From Polaribacter batillariae (GTDB lineage Bacteria > Bacteroidota > Bacteroidia > Flavobacteriales > Flavobacteriaceae), in contig NZ_CP071795.1 of assembly GCF_017498485.1 (NCBI RefSeq), forward strand, positions 372,001-436,000: a stretch of DNA of 64,000 bases, given 5' to 3'. A program made the translations under genes and the position numbers. Within the stretch, counting starts at the first letter, position 1; each line of letters starts with the position of its first letter. The notes beneath the pieces are model-generated. The model searched no databases. It had not been told where the DNA came from and worked only from the letters and a program-made list of their open reading frames with translations. This document shows, one piece after another, positions 47,056 through 56,193 of the stretch.

Positions 47056-47667
47056 ATGCCTTTTAAAAAATTACATCCACATTTAAAAGAAAAGTTAGCA
47101 GAATTTGAAATAGAAACCCCTACTCCATTTCAAAAATTGGCGATTCCTACCATTAAAAGTGGCGCGAATGTTTTTTGTACAGCACTAGAAAATAGTGGAA
47201 AAACAACAACTTTAATACTTACAACTTTAAACAAATTAAAATGTGAAGAAGTTGGTACAGCACCAAGAGCCATTGTTTTGGCAGAAAACAACGACAAAGC
47301 ATTAAATTTATACGATGTGTTTTTAAAATACTCCAAATCTTCTTCTGTGCGTGTATATGTCGCAAATGAAAGAGAACATATCGATTTGTTAAAGTCAGAG
47401 ATTTTCGAAGGTGTAGATGTTTTAATTGCTACTCCTAAAACCATGCACAAATTGCTACTATTAGAAGGTGTGAATACAACACAAGTTAAAATTTTTAGCA
47501 TTGATGATGCCGATTTTCTTACTCAAAAAATATATTCGGCCGACGTTTTGTCCATTACACAGAGCATTTCTAAATGTCAGTTTGTAATGTATGCTCAAAA
47601 AATGAGCCCTGCTTTAAGGCGTTTTGAAGATTATTTTATGCCATTTGCAAAAATAGTTTCTGTTTAA
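47056..47667 (+). CDS. One-domain DEAD-box-like protein
   Basis: 203 residues. Corresponds to the first RecA-like domain of a DEAD-box RNA helicase only: the Q-motif region TPTPFQKLAIPTIKSG near 21-36, a Walker A altered to TALENSGKTTT near 43, LIATPKTMHKLL near 122 (motif Ib region) and the DEAD box altered to SIDDADFL near 145. The second helicase domain is absent, and the stop codon is followed by ordinary intergenic DNA, so this does not look like a recent truncation. It may bind RNA or ATP but cannot be a normal helicase. Similar stand-alone proteins are, as far as I recall, conserved in flavobacteria. Confidence 0.85.
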   Translation: MPFKKLHPHLKEKLAEFEIETPTPFQKLAIPTIKSGANVFCTALENSGKTTTLILTTLNKLKCEEVGTAPRAIVLAENNDKALNLYDVFLKYSKSSSVRVYVANEREHIDLLKSEIFEGVDVLIATPKTMHKLLLLEGVNTTQVKIFSIDDADFLTQKIYSADVLSITQSISKCQFVMYAQKMSPALRRFEDYFMPFAKIVSV

Positions 47668-48015
47668 TTGTCTAATTTTTATTTTATTTCAATTTTTAAG
47701 GTTACCCATTAACTATAAAATTCGATGGTTTCCATCAAAAAACACCCCTGTTTTAAAATAAAAAATGCCTGCTACAATTAAGTAACAGACACTTCATCCA
47801 ACTAAAATCAACCAAACAAACATGGTTAAATTTTAAGCATTCAAAAAGAATTTCTTAAAACCAACTATCCTGTAGCCAGAACCAAAGAGGTATTTTGTTG
47901 GTTGCATTTTTACCTAAAAGGTTAAAAAACAAAATGCTGTATTTAGATTTCCGTTTTTACAGGAATAACATTTTCAATGAAAACCCGAGTCAGATTATCG
48001 AGGAATTCTTTTCGA
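47668..48015. other. Intergenic stretch between convergent genes
   Basis: 348 bases after the DEAD-box-like gene and after the TonB receptor gene on the other strand. It holds one terminator-like hairpin (47761-47791) and a short hairpin GATGG/CCATC near 47724. I see no open frame or promoter of note. Confidence 0.6.
47761..47791 (-). terminator. Probable terminator for the TonB receptor operon
   Basis: TGCCTGCTAC pairs with GTAACAGACA (two G-T pairs) around a six-base loop. On the minus strand it is followed by a T-rich tail. It lies about 225 bases behind the receptor stop. Confidence 0.6.
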
Positions 48016-50244
48016 TTAAAATCGGTACACAATAGATGCTTTTGCAAAAAAGGGTGTTCCTGGTGTAAAATGAATCTCTTCTACAGACGTCGTTTCGTTT
48101 TGTAATCGAGATTCGGTTGCAAACTGCGTTTCATTCCAATCTACATCGAAAATATTTTCAATAGCCAAACCTAAGGTAAGGTCTTTTATTATCTTGTAAT
48201 TAATGTTAAAATCTGTAACAAAATAGCCATCTGCAACTATAGAATTATCTTCGTTTGCGGGCCTATCGTCTATGTATCTATAACGTAAACCTCCTGAAAA
48301 ATTTCCTAAATTATTAAAAGACAAGCCGCCTGCCATTGTAAAATCGGGTGCTAAAGGAATGTAATCTTCTCCACTAACATTCTCTAAACTTCTTGCTTTT
48401 GTAAAAGTGGCATCTGTATCTAAATACAACCAGTCTGTAAATTGGTAACGAAGACCTAAATCCAATCCAAAACGTTCCGATTTTCCAGACGGTTCTACAA
48501 TTCCAGCATCTCCAACATACACAAATTCTTCTTCTGAAAATAAATACCAAGCAGCAGTGTTTAGTACTAATTTTTTTGTGGGTTTCCAAATATTTCCAAA
48601 ATCTAAACCATATGCTCGCGGCAAAACTTTATCTGCATTTTGCTGTAAAACAACTCTTGTGTCGTTAGAATGAAAACCAATTCCCGATTTTAAAAACCAT
48701 TGTAAATTATCGTTCTGAGTGTATAAAAAGTTCAATTTCGGATTGATAATTGTCTTCGTTTTTGTTAATGTTTCGTATGTTGGGTTTAAAGCATCATTAT
48801 AAAGAAATTTAAAATAATCTAAACGAACAGCTGGAGAGATTTTAAATTTTCCAATTTCAAATTCCGAATTAAAAAATGCGTACATATTTGTTTGTCTTAC
48901 ATCTCCTAATTGAATTCTTTCTAAAACTTCTTTTCTGTTTTTTGTTCTTGAAAGCTCTACATCGTTTATTAAATCGTAACGCAAACCTGCTCCTTTTGTA
49001 AATTTTGCTTCAAAATCTCCAAAATTTTTATTGGAAATTATTTGAGCATTGGCACCAAATACATCTCTATTTTCGAACTGCTTTATTTGATCGCCATTTA
49101 CTGGATCTTCTAAAAAGAAAGTAAAATTAGAATACAATTCGAAAGTATATTTCGAATAAAAAACGTTGCTTTTTAAAATCGCTTCGTTCGATAATGTTTT
49201 GTTAAACTGAACATTAAAATTTGTTCTAGAAGTATTTCCACCTTCGGTGTCGTCAATCGCACCAAACCTTGTAATATTTCCGTTTGCAACTTCTCTTTCT
49301 GGAATTTGTCCGGAAGCATCCCAGCTACTTGTAAAATGAGAAGCCGTTAATGTTACTCTATCTTTTCCTTTTAAAAAAGCACTATATTTTCCAAAAATAT
49401 TTAATCTATTAAAGTTTTGAGGCGATTCGAAAGGTCCATCTGTTGCAATATATTCTATGGCAACATAGGCATTTTTATCTTTTTTAGACTCTAAAAGGTT
49501 AAACATTCCTAAGGTTCTTTGCGAATTAAACTGCCCAGCTTCTAAAGAGATTATATTTTTAGCAATGGCGTTTTTAGTAGAGAAATCTACATAGCCTGCT
49601 GTGTTAAAATCACCTTTATTTGCATAATAGGGACCTTTACCAAAATTGATGTTTTTAATGGTTTCTGGAATTATAAAGTGTAAATCGCTATACCCTTGCC
49701 CGTGTGCATGAGACACCATATTTATGGGCATTCCGTCCACAGAAAGTGCTACATCTGTTCCATGATCTACATCGAAACCACGTAAAAATATTTGTTCTGC
49801 TTTTCCACCACCAGCATGTTGTCCAATAATTAAACCGGGTACTTTTCTAAGAATTTCTTGCGACGAATTTACAGGATTCACACTCAAATCTACCTTTGCA
49901 ATGGTTTGCAAAGCATTTATTTCTTTTCTTAAAACCATTTCTTCTAGTTGAAAAACTTTGGTTTGTAACTGAATGCTAAAGTTTGTAAAATTCTCTTTTG
50001 TTAGTATTATTTCTTGTTTTTGAAATCCTAAAATTCCTATTTGAATTCTATTTCCAACAAATGTATTGTCTAAAGTAAAACGCCCATTTAAATCTGTATG
50101 TGTATGCGAATTGGAATTTACATTATATACGTAAGCGTTTTCGATAGGTTCGTTAAATGCATCTAAAACTTTGCCTTTTAATTGTTGACTAAAAGTATTG
50201 ATGCAAAAAACAACCGAAAAAAATATGATTAATTGATTCTTCAT
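48016..50244 (-). CDS. TonB-dependent outer-membrane receptor
   Basis: 742 residues. Signal peptide MKNQLIIFFSVVFCINTFSQ, then a carboxypeptidase-regulatory-like domain (QLKGKVLDAFNEPIENAYVY) near 20-90, a plug domain with SSQEILRKVPGLIIGQHAGG near 127 and ILRGFDVDHGTDVALSVDGM near 155, and a 22-strand barrel ending in VYRF. Takes up an unknown ligand with energy from TonB-ExbBD. It is the last gene of a four-gene operon behind two DUF4331 proteins and a TPR lipoprotein, so its substrate is likely linked to those. Confidence 0.93.
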   Translation of the reverse strand: MKNQLIIFFSVVFCINTFSQQLKGKVLDAFNEPIENAYVYNVNSNSHTHTDLNGRFTLDNTFVGNRIQIGILGFQKQEIILTKENFTNFSIQLQTKVFQLEEMVLRKEINALQTIAKVDLSVNPVNSSQEILRKVPGLIIGQHAGGGKAEQIFLRGFDVDHGTDVALSVDGMPINMVSHAHGQGYSDLHFIIPETIKNINFGKGPYYANKGDFNTAGYVDFSTKNAIAKNIISLEAGQFNSQRTLGMFNLLESKKDKNAYVAIEYIATDGPFESPQNFNRLNIFGKYSAFLKGKDRVTLTASHFTSSWDASGQIPEREVANGNITRFGAIDDTEGGNTSRTNFNVQFNKTLSNEAILKSNVFYSKYTFELYSNFTFFLEDPVNGDQIKQFENRDVFGANAQIISNKNFGDFEAKFTKGAGLRYDLINDVELSRTKNRKEVLERIQLGDVRQTNMYAFFNSEFEIGKFKISPAVRLDYFKFLYNDALNPTYETLTKTKTIINPKLNFLYTQNDNLQWFLKSGIGFHSNDTRVVLQQNADKVLPRAYGLDFGNIWKPTKKLVLNTAAWYLFSEEEFVYVGDAGIVEPSGKSERFGLDLGLRYQFTDWLYLDTDATFTKARSLENVSGEDYIPLAPDFTMAGGLSFNNLGNFSGGLRYRYIDDRPANEDNSIVADGYFVTDFNINYKIIKDLTLGLAIENIFDVDWNETQFATESRLQNETTSVEEIHFTPGTPFFAKASIVYRF

Positions 50245-50271
50245 TTTTAATTTTTTAATTTTTTTGCGAAT

Positions 50272-51567
50272 TTATATACTTTTAAGTTCTTTTTCAATTA
50301 ATGGGCCTAATTCGTAAACAGCTCCAAGTAATTCTTGTTTTATTTTTGAAGCCTCTTCTACTTTACCATTTGCTTTTAAAATATAAGCTGTATGTAACAT
50401 TGCTTCTGGCTCGAAAGTTTTATGGATTACATAATTTTCTGATATTTCTAAAGCTTTTTCTTTTTCGCCATTTTTGTATAAAGACCATGCCAATAAATCG
50501 TAAGATTGTGCTGTAGGTCTTTCTTTAATTTCTTGTTGTGCAATTGTTAATGCTTTTACTTTGTTTTTGGCATCTTCTGCATATAACAAAATATCGTATT
50601 TATGATACATTGCACCATAATTTGTATCTTTTACTTTAGACAAATACAAGGCTATTTCTTCTTTTTTCGTTTTATTTTTACCCATAAATTCGGCAATTTC
50701 TGCTTTTAATAGATGATAATCTGGTGCTGCATGTTCTTTGGTTACAGATTCTAAAATTCGCAAAGCTTCCTCTGGATTTCTTTCGTAAGAATACACAATC
50801 CAAGCAATTCCTTTTTTTGCATAACTATTGTTCGAATTTAATTCTAAGGCTTTTAAATACGCATTGTAAGAATCTGTAATTCTACTTGCATGCCCATAAT
50901 AATCTGCTAAATTTGTAAAGTTCCATTGAAGTAATTCTTTATTATTAGAAGATTTGGCAATCTCTAGAGATGCTTCTAAATATTCGATTGCTTTGTTTAA
51001 ATTTCCAATATGATCGTTGTATTTAGATAGCCTAATTAGGTAATCGAAATCTTTAAAATTTCTAACTTTTGTTAAATATTTTTCTACTGTTTCTAAATTC
51101 CCTAATTCTAGGTTTACATCAATTAGCATATATTGTGTTGCTTGTAATTTCTCTCCATTTGTTGCTGCTTTTTTAAGCAATTCTAAAGCCTCTTTAAATC
51201 GATGTTGAGAAATATAATTTCTTGCCAAACTTCTTAAATAACCTGCATTATTATAATTCGTTTTTTCGTTTGCAAGAAGTAAGTTTTGTTCTGCTTCTTT
51301 TAAAGCCTTAATATTTCCTGTTAATTGAAAAATTGTAGAATTAGCAGTAGCCAATTTTGCATTGTAAGGGTATTGGTTGGGTGTTTCTTCTAGTTTGTTT
51401 TTCCAAAAATTATATTCTAAAGTACTGTTTTCTAAAGACACATTCTTTTCTACATTTAAGTAAGCATTATAATCTATTGGATTTGTAATCTTTTGGTTTG
51501 TTTTTTTATTGCAACTAATTGCTAATGAAAAAGTTACAAATAATAAAATTAGTTGGATATATTTCAT
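50272..51567 (-). CDS. TPR-repeat lipoprotein
   Basis: 431 residues from ATG 51567; the longer frame from 51612 would put extra residues before the signal. Lipoprotein signal MKYIQLILLFVTFSLAISC (Cys 19). At least six tetratricopeptide repeats, among them EALELLKKAATNGEKLQATQ near 120, NKAIEYLEASLEIAKSSNNK near 190 and ITDSYNAYLKALELNSNNSY near 230. It should form a helical scaffold on the periplasmic side. The receptor gene starts 27 bases after its stop. Confidence 0.87.
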   Translation of the reverse strand: MKYIQLILLFVTFSLAISCNKKTNQKITNPIDYNAYLNVEKNVSLENSTLEYNFWKNKLEETPNQYPYNAKLATANSTIFQLTGNIKALKEAEQNLLLANEKTNYNNAGYLRSLARNYISQHRFKEALELLKKAATNGEKLQATQYMLIDVNLELGNLETVEKYLTKVRNFKDFDYLIRLSKYNDHIGNLNKAIEYLEASLEIAKSSNNKELLQWNFTNLADYYGHASRITDSYNAYLKALELNSNNSYAKKGIAWIVYSYERNPEEALRILESVTKEHAAPDYHLLKAEIAEFMGKNKTKKEEIALYLSKVKDTNYGAMYHKYDILLYAEDAKNKVKALTIAQQEIKERPTAQSYDLLAWSLYKNGEKEKALEISENYVIHKTFEPEAMLHTAYILKANGKVEEASKIKQELLGAVYELGPLIEKELKSI

Positions 51568-51669
51568 TTTTTGTATTTTAATGGTTAAAAAAACTAGCAC
51601 ACATTCCCCCAAACATGTGCTAGTATGGAAGTTGAGAATTTTATTCTCGACTTTTATGTATTGCTACTT

Positions 51670-52227
51670 CTACCAAGGAGCAGCTAAATAAGGGAAACTT
51701 GTTAAGAAGTCTTTATCGTTTGCACTAACATTATCGTCAGATAAAGTAGGGTTTTCTGTAAAATCTTCGCCTCCAAAGATTAATAACAGTTCTACTGTAA
51801 TTACATCGTCTGCCAAAGCTCTTCCTGTTAACACATTTGTACCGTCGTAAAAAGTTGTTTTACCATCTAAAGAAACATTTAAAACGTCGGTTGCTAATAA
51901 TCCTGTAAAAGCTGCTGCATCTTGTCCTAAAGCATTTTTATCTCCAGTATTTGCAAAAGCAGGACTTAGTGCTTTTAAATTTGTTTCGAACATCGATTGG
52001 AATTTTGCACTTTGTTGAGAGGGTACTGTTACATTAAACTCATCTTTTTTATCGGCAGAAACAAATACTGTATTTACTGCTGGTCTTCCCATTTGATCTT
52101 TCTGCATATAAGTTCCAGAAAAATCTGGCACTAAAATTTGTGTATCATTATCGTCTTTGCTACAACCCACTAAAATTAAAGAGGTTACAACTATTGCTGC
52201 TGTGTATTTTATAAAATTAAATTTCAT
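51670..52227 (-). CDS. DUF4331-family lipoprotein (C-terminal-half type)
   Basis: 185 residues from ATG 52227. Lipoprotein signal IKYTAAIVVTSLILVGC. The mature part (GTYMQKDQMGRPAVNTVFVS, then FETNLKALSPAFAN and DDVITVELLLIFGGEDF, ending DKDFLTSFPYLAAPW) corresponds to the second half of DUF4331 proteins, including the G-R-P-x-V-N-T motif. The gene in front of it carries the first half, so the family domain is split over two genes. 27 bases separate the two. Role unknown; associated here with a TonB receptor. Confidence 0.82.
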   Translation of the reverse strand: MKFNFIKYTAAIVVTSLILVGCSKDDNDTQILVPDFSGTYMQKDQMGRPAVNTVFVSADKKDEFNVTVPSQQSAKFQSMFETNLKALSPAFANTGDKNALGQDAAAFTGLLATDVLNVSLDGKTTFYDGTNVLTGRALADDVITVELLLIFGGEDFTENPTLSDDNVSANDKDFLTSFPYLAAPW

Positions 52228-52253
52228 GATATTTTGTTTTTTTAGTTGTTTAA

Positions 52254-52907
52254 TTATTGTTTCACTTTCGTTTCTACCCAAGTATTAATTGTGCCACTTC
52301 CACCGATTCTAGATTTTGGAACCTCTACAACAATAGATAATACGTTTGTACCCTTAAAAGTATCTGTACCAGGATTGTTAAAAGCAGCTGCATTTCCGCC
52401 AACAATTTCGCCATATCTAGCAAAGTCCATAAAGAAAGGGTCGTCTCTAGGACCTGCAAACATTTTCATTCCATTTGCATTTTTAACGATAGCCTCTGCA
52501 CCGTATTTAGTAATTTCGACATCAGATTGTAAAGAAGCAAAATTTATACTACTTGTTAATCCTGGAGAATTTGGCGCAACTGGCCCAAAGAAATACATTT
52601 TACCATCTCTAGGAATTGCTTGAATTACTAAATCTTCTACGTTGTCGTTATTCGTATCAATATTAAATTCTACCAAAACATTTTCATCAAAAGATGCTGC
52701 TGCAGTTGCAGTGGGCGCTAATAAACCTTGTATGTTTGCTACAAATACCAAATTACTAGTGTCTTCTCCTTGAAAAGCATAGAAATCTGTAATGTCTGCT
52801 GTTGTTCCTTTAGCTGCTGGCGCATCGATATGATCGGCTGCAACCACTGTAATTAAACCAATTATTGCAATAACAACGGTTCCTAATAAAATTTTACTTT
52901 TTTTCAT
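52254..52907 (-). CDS. DUF4331-family exported protein (N-terminal-half type)
   Basis: 217 residues. Signal peptide or anchor MKKSKILLGTVVIAIIGLITVVA, followed at once by the DUF4331 start ADHIDAPAAKGTTADITDFYAF. Further family segments: KMFAGPRDDPFFMDFARYGE near 150 and FKGTNVLSIVVEVPKSRIG near 188. The domain seems to end before the part carried by the next gene. First gene of an operon DUF4331, DUF4331, TPR, TonB receptor. The conserved His-Asp-Asp pattern at the start suggests metal binding, but no function is established. Confidence 0.87.
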   Translation of the reverse strand: MKKSKILLGTVVIAIIGLITVVAADHIDAPAAKGTTADITDFYAFQGEDTSNLVFVANIQGLLAPTATAAASFDENVLVEFNIDTNNDNVEDLVIQAIPRDGKMYFFGPVAPNSPGLTSSINFASLQSDVEITKYGAEAIVKNANGMKMFAGPRDDPFFMDFARYGEIVGGNAAAFNNPGTDTFKGTNVLSIVVEVPKSRIGGSGTINTWVETKVKQ

Positions 52908-53097
52908 TGTGTGAGTTTTTAAGTTAATATTTAATTGAATCTCACTTATACTTACGAGGAAATTGTAAGTACGGTTTTTAAAAAAGTGCTTTTTTTTTAT
53001 TTATTTTGAAAACCCTTGTAAACACAAAGAAAATTAATCGAAATTATTTTTAAATTCAGTAAATAATTGTAGTATTGTAGAAGAAAAAAATGTAAAA

Positions 53098-53925
53098 TTG
53101 AATAAATCAGAGAAAAATACATCTTGGAAAGAGAAACTTCACGAAATTATTTATGAAGCAGATACCAAAGAAGGCAAACTGTTTGATGTAATTTTGCTTA
53201 TTGCCATTATTGCAAGTATTTTGTTTGTTATCTTAGAAAGTGTAAAAAGTTTCGATGCCAAATACCATAATTTTTTAAATATAAGCGAATGGGTAATTAC
53301 AATTCTTTTCTCCATCGAATATATTCTAAGAATTATATCTATAAAAAAACCTTTTAAATACATTTTTAGCTTTTATGGCATTATAGATTTTTTATCTACC
53401 ATACCAAAATACCTGTCTTTTATACTTATAGGAACGCACAGTTTAGTGGCTTTAAGAGCTTTAAGATTGCTTCGTGTTTTTAGAATTTTAAAATTAGGAA
53501 GATATATTGGTGCTTCAAACAACTTAATGCTCGCTTTAAAAGCAAGTAGAGCCAAAATTGCTGTGTTTTTATTCTTTGTTGTAATTGTATGCGTTATTTT
53601 AGGAACAGTAATGTATATGGTAGAAGGCGAAGAAAATGGCTATACCAACATTCCTGTTAGCATTTATTGGGCAATTGTTACCTTAACAACGGTTGGTTTT
53701 GGAGATATTGCACCACAAACTGCTTTAGGGCAATTTATTTCGAGTATTATTATGATTTTAGGATACTCGATTATTGCAATTCCTACAGGAATCGTAAGTT
53801 CTGAAATTACAAGTGCCAACGCAAAACCCGACTTAAATACACAATCTTGCCCAAATTGTTTAAAAGATAAACACAAAGCAAAGGCTACATTTTGTTATAA
53901 TTGTGGAAGCATTCTAAATCCATGA
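53098..53925 (+). CDS. Voltage-gated potassium channel with C-terminal zinc ribbon
   Basis: 275 residues from TTG 53098; an ATG a few bases upstream runs into a stop at once. Six-span Kv-type channel: S1 near 25-45, the S4 segment RALRLLRVFRILKLGRY near 122-138 with Arg at every third position, and the pore loop TLTTVGFGDIAPQT near 199-212 with selectivity filter TVGFGD. After S6 the protein ends in a zinc ribbon: CPNC near 252 and CYNC near 267, separated by a basic stretch. Inner membrane, K+ conduction. Stop overlaps the miaA start by ATGA. Confidence 0.9.
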   Translation: MNKSEKNTSWKEKLHEIIYEADTKEGKLFDVILLIAIIASILFVILESVKSFDAKYHNFLNISEWVITILFSIEYILRIISIKKPFKYIFSFYGIIDFLSTIPKYLSFILIGTHSLVALRALRLLRVFRILKLGRYIGASNNLMLALKASRAKIAVFLFFVVIVCVILGTVMYMVEGEENGYTNIPVSIYWAIVTLTTVGFGDIAPQTALGQFISSIIMILGYSIIAIPTGIVSSEITSANAKPDLNTQSCPNCLKDKHKAKATFCYNCGSILNP

Positions 53926-54851
53926 TTCAAAAACCTACAAACACTTTAATAACCATTGTTGGCCCAACAGCAATAGGAAAAACAGCACTAAGTATAAAGT
54001 TAGCAAAAGCTTTTAATGCCGATATTATTTCGTGCGATTCTAGGCAATTTTATAAAGAAATGACCATTGGAACTGCAGTACCAGATGCAAATGAATTGGC
54101 TGCAGCAAAACACCATTTTATACAAAACAGAAGTATTTTCGAAGATTATAATGTGGGTGAATTTGAAAGAGATGCGTTATCTAAATTAGAAGAATTATTT
54201 CAACAAAACCCAGTACAAATAATGGTGGGTGGCAGTGGTTTGTATGTAGATGCTGTTTTAAAAGGTTTGGATTATTTCCCTGAAGTAGATCCTAAAATAA
54301 GAGAAAACCTAACAAAAGAATTAGAAGAAAAAGGAATTGAGCCATTGCAACAAAAACTAAAAGAACTAGATATAAAAACCTACAATTCAATTGCTATTGA
54401 AAATCCACACCGTTTAATGCGAGCTTTAGAGGTTTGCATTGGTTCGGGATTGCCCTACTCTACTTTTAAAAACAAACCCAAAAAAACAAGAAATTTTAAT
54501 ACAATAAAAATTGGTTTAAAAGCAGATAGAGAAATTATATATAACAGAATAAACCAACGTGTAGATATAATGCTAGCAAATGGTTTGTTAGAAGAAGCCA
54601 AAAAACTATACCCTCATAAAAAACTGAATGCCTTGCAAACAGTTGGTTACAGAGAATTATTTTCTTATTTTGATGGTACTTTTACAAAAGATTTTGCCAT
54701 TTCAGAAATCAAAAAAAACACCAGACGCTTTGCCAAAAGACAATTCACTTGGTTTAAAAAAGACAAAAACACCATTTGGTTCGATTATAAAATTGATGCG
54801 AATAAAATTATTGAAGAAATAAAGAAAAAGATAAAAAATAATGAAAGATAA
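53922..54851 (+). CDS. miaA: tRNA dimethylallyltransferase
   Basis: 309 residues from ATG 53922; the longer frame from 53901 is inside the channel gene. Adds a dimethylallyl group to A37 of tRNAs reading UNN codons. P-loop GPTAIGKTALS at 15-25, the DSRQFYKEMTIGTA motif near 42 (Asp and Ser/Thr for catalysis), VGGSGLYVDAVL near 104 and the C-terminal TRRFAKRQFTWFKKD near 275. All signatures present. Its start overlaps the stop of the channel gene, and its end overlaps the DUF2254 gene by 11 bases, so three genes form one operon. Confidence 0.96.
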   Translation: MIQKPTNTLITIVGPTAIGKTALSIKLAKAFNADIISCDSRQFYKEMTIGTAVPDANELAAAKHHFIQNRSIFEDYNVGEFERDALSKLEELFQQNPVQIMVGGSGLYVDAVLKGLDYFPEVDPKIRENLTKELEEKGIEPLQQKLKELDIKTYNSIAIENPHRLMRALEVCIGSGLPYSTFKNKPKKTRNFNTIKIGLKADREIIYNRINQRVDIMLANGLLEEAKKLYPHKKLNALQTVGYRELFSYFDGTFTKDFAISEIKKNTRRFAKRQFTWFKKDKNTIWFDYKIDANKIIEEIKKKIKNNER

Positions 54852-56112
54852 ATTGCTAAGCTTACTTTATAAAATTTACGATTTAAAAGATAAAATCGCT
54901 TTTTTTCCTTCGATAATTGCCATTGCAGGAGCTATTTTCGCTTATATAATGATGTATTTAGAAAATAAAGGAATCTCTAAATACATTCTCGAATTTCTAC
55001 CAGAATTGGTAATTAACAACACCGAAACCGCAAGAGCTATTTTAACCACTTTTATTGGAGGATTAATCTCTATAATGGTTTTTAGTTTTTCTATGGTAAT
55101 GATTTTACTAAACCAAGCTTCTAGCAATTTTTCGCCACGTTTATTACCCGGTTTAATTTCCAACAGAAGGCATCAAATTATATTGGGCATTTATTTATTT
55201 ACCATTATCTATTGTATTTTTATATTGGTTTTTATAGAACCTACAGGAAAAAAATACCAATTACCGGGTTTTTCTGTTTTGCTTTCTATTGTCTTTATGG
55301 TAAATTCTTTAGCAGCATTTATCTATTTTATTCATTCCATCTCACAAGAAATTCAAATTAACAACATACTTTCAAATATTTTTTCTTCTTCTAAAAATAG
55401 ACTGAAAAAAATTATTGAAAAGGAAAAACAAATAAATGCTTCTAAACCAAATTCAGAAAATTGGACAACCTACAACGCAAAATCTTCTGGCTATTTTAAT
55501 ACCATTTCTACAGAAACATTGCTTCATATTGCTAAAGAAAACAATATTAAAATAGAAATCGTTTCGAATAAAGGTTCTTATTGTAATGAAGATGCAGTAC
55601 TTTTTAAAATAGACAAAAAAGTAGATGACCGAATTATTAAAAAAATTTACTCGAATTTTAATTTTTCTAAAAGCGAATTAATTGACGATAACTACTTACT
55701 CGCTTTTAAACAAATTACCGAAGTTGCTGTAAAATCGATGTCTCCTGGAATAAACGATCCTGGAACTGCCATAAATGCAATCGATTACCTGTCTCAACTA
55801 TTTATTTTGCGCGTACAAAAACAAGATGTAGATTTGGTACAAGAAAAAGACGCTATTTTAATCATATTAAATTCAGTAAATTTTAAAGATTTAATTTACA
55901 ATGTAATGGCACCATTAAGAACCTATTGTGCTCACGACGTTATTATTGTTAGAAAATTATTAGCATTGCTAGAAAATTTAAAAAAGAAAGCCATTTTAAA
56001 TTCTTATAAACAATCTATTGATAATGAAATAGCACTCTTATTAACAGACGCAAAAAGAGAAATTGCCAACGAAAGCGATTTTAAAAAACTAAAAGAATAT
56101 ACTTCTAATTAA
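54841..56112 (+). CDS. DUF2254 membrane protein
   Basis: 423 residues. Four spans in the first 170 residues (IIAIAGAIFAYIMMYL, TFIGGLISIMVFSFSMVMIL, IILGIYLFTIIYCIFILVF, SIVFMVNSLAAFIYFIHS), then a large cytosolic part. The family motifs SSNFSPRLLPGLISNRRHQI near 99 and VAVKSMSPGINDPGTAINAI near 300 are both present. DUF2254 proteins are conserved inner-membrane proteins without known function. Translationally coupled to miaA through an 11-base overlap. Confidence 0.87.
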   Translation: MKDKLLSLLYKIYDLKDKIAFFPSIIAIAGAIFAYIMMYLENKGISKYILEFLPELVINNTETARAILTTFIGGLISIMVFSFSMVMILLNQASSNFSPRLLPGLISNRRHQIILGIYLFTIIYCIFILVFIEPTGKKYQLPGFSVLLSIVFMVNSLAAFIYFIHSISQEIQINNILSNIFSSSKNRLKKIIEKEKQINASKPNSENWTTYNAKSSGYFNTISTETLLHIAKENNIKIEIVSNKGSYCNEDAVLFKIDKKVDDRIIKKIYSNFNFSKSELIDDNYLLAFKQITEVAVKSMSPGINDPGTAINAIDYLSQLFILRVQKQDVDLVQEKDAILIILNSVNFKDLIYNVMAPLRTYCAHDVIIVRKLLALLENLKKKAILNSYKQSIDNEIALLLTDAKREIANESDFKKLKEYTSN

Positions 56113-56140
56113 AATTTAACTTTTTTAATACGATTGATAT

Positions 56141-56170
56141 TTGGCTAAATCACACGCTTTTATATCTTTG
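56141..56170 (+). promoter_or_regulatory. Promoter of the OmpH/Skp-like gene
   Basis: TTG at 56141-56143 and TATCTTTG at 56163-56170 with exactly 19 bases between, a textbook Bacteroidetes promoter, 23 bases before the ATG. Confidence 0.8.
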
Positions 56171-56193
56171 TCTCACAAAAAAACAACATTATA

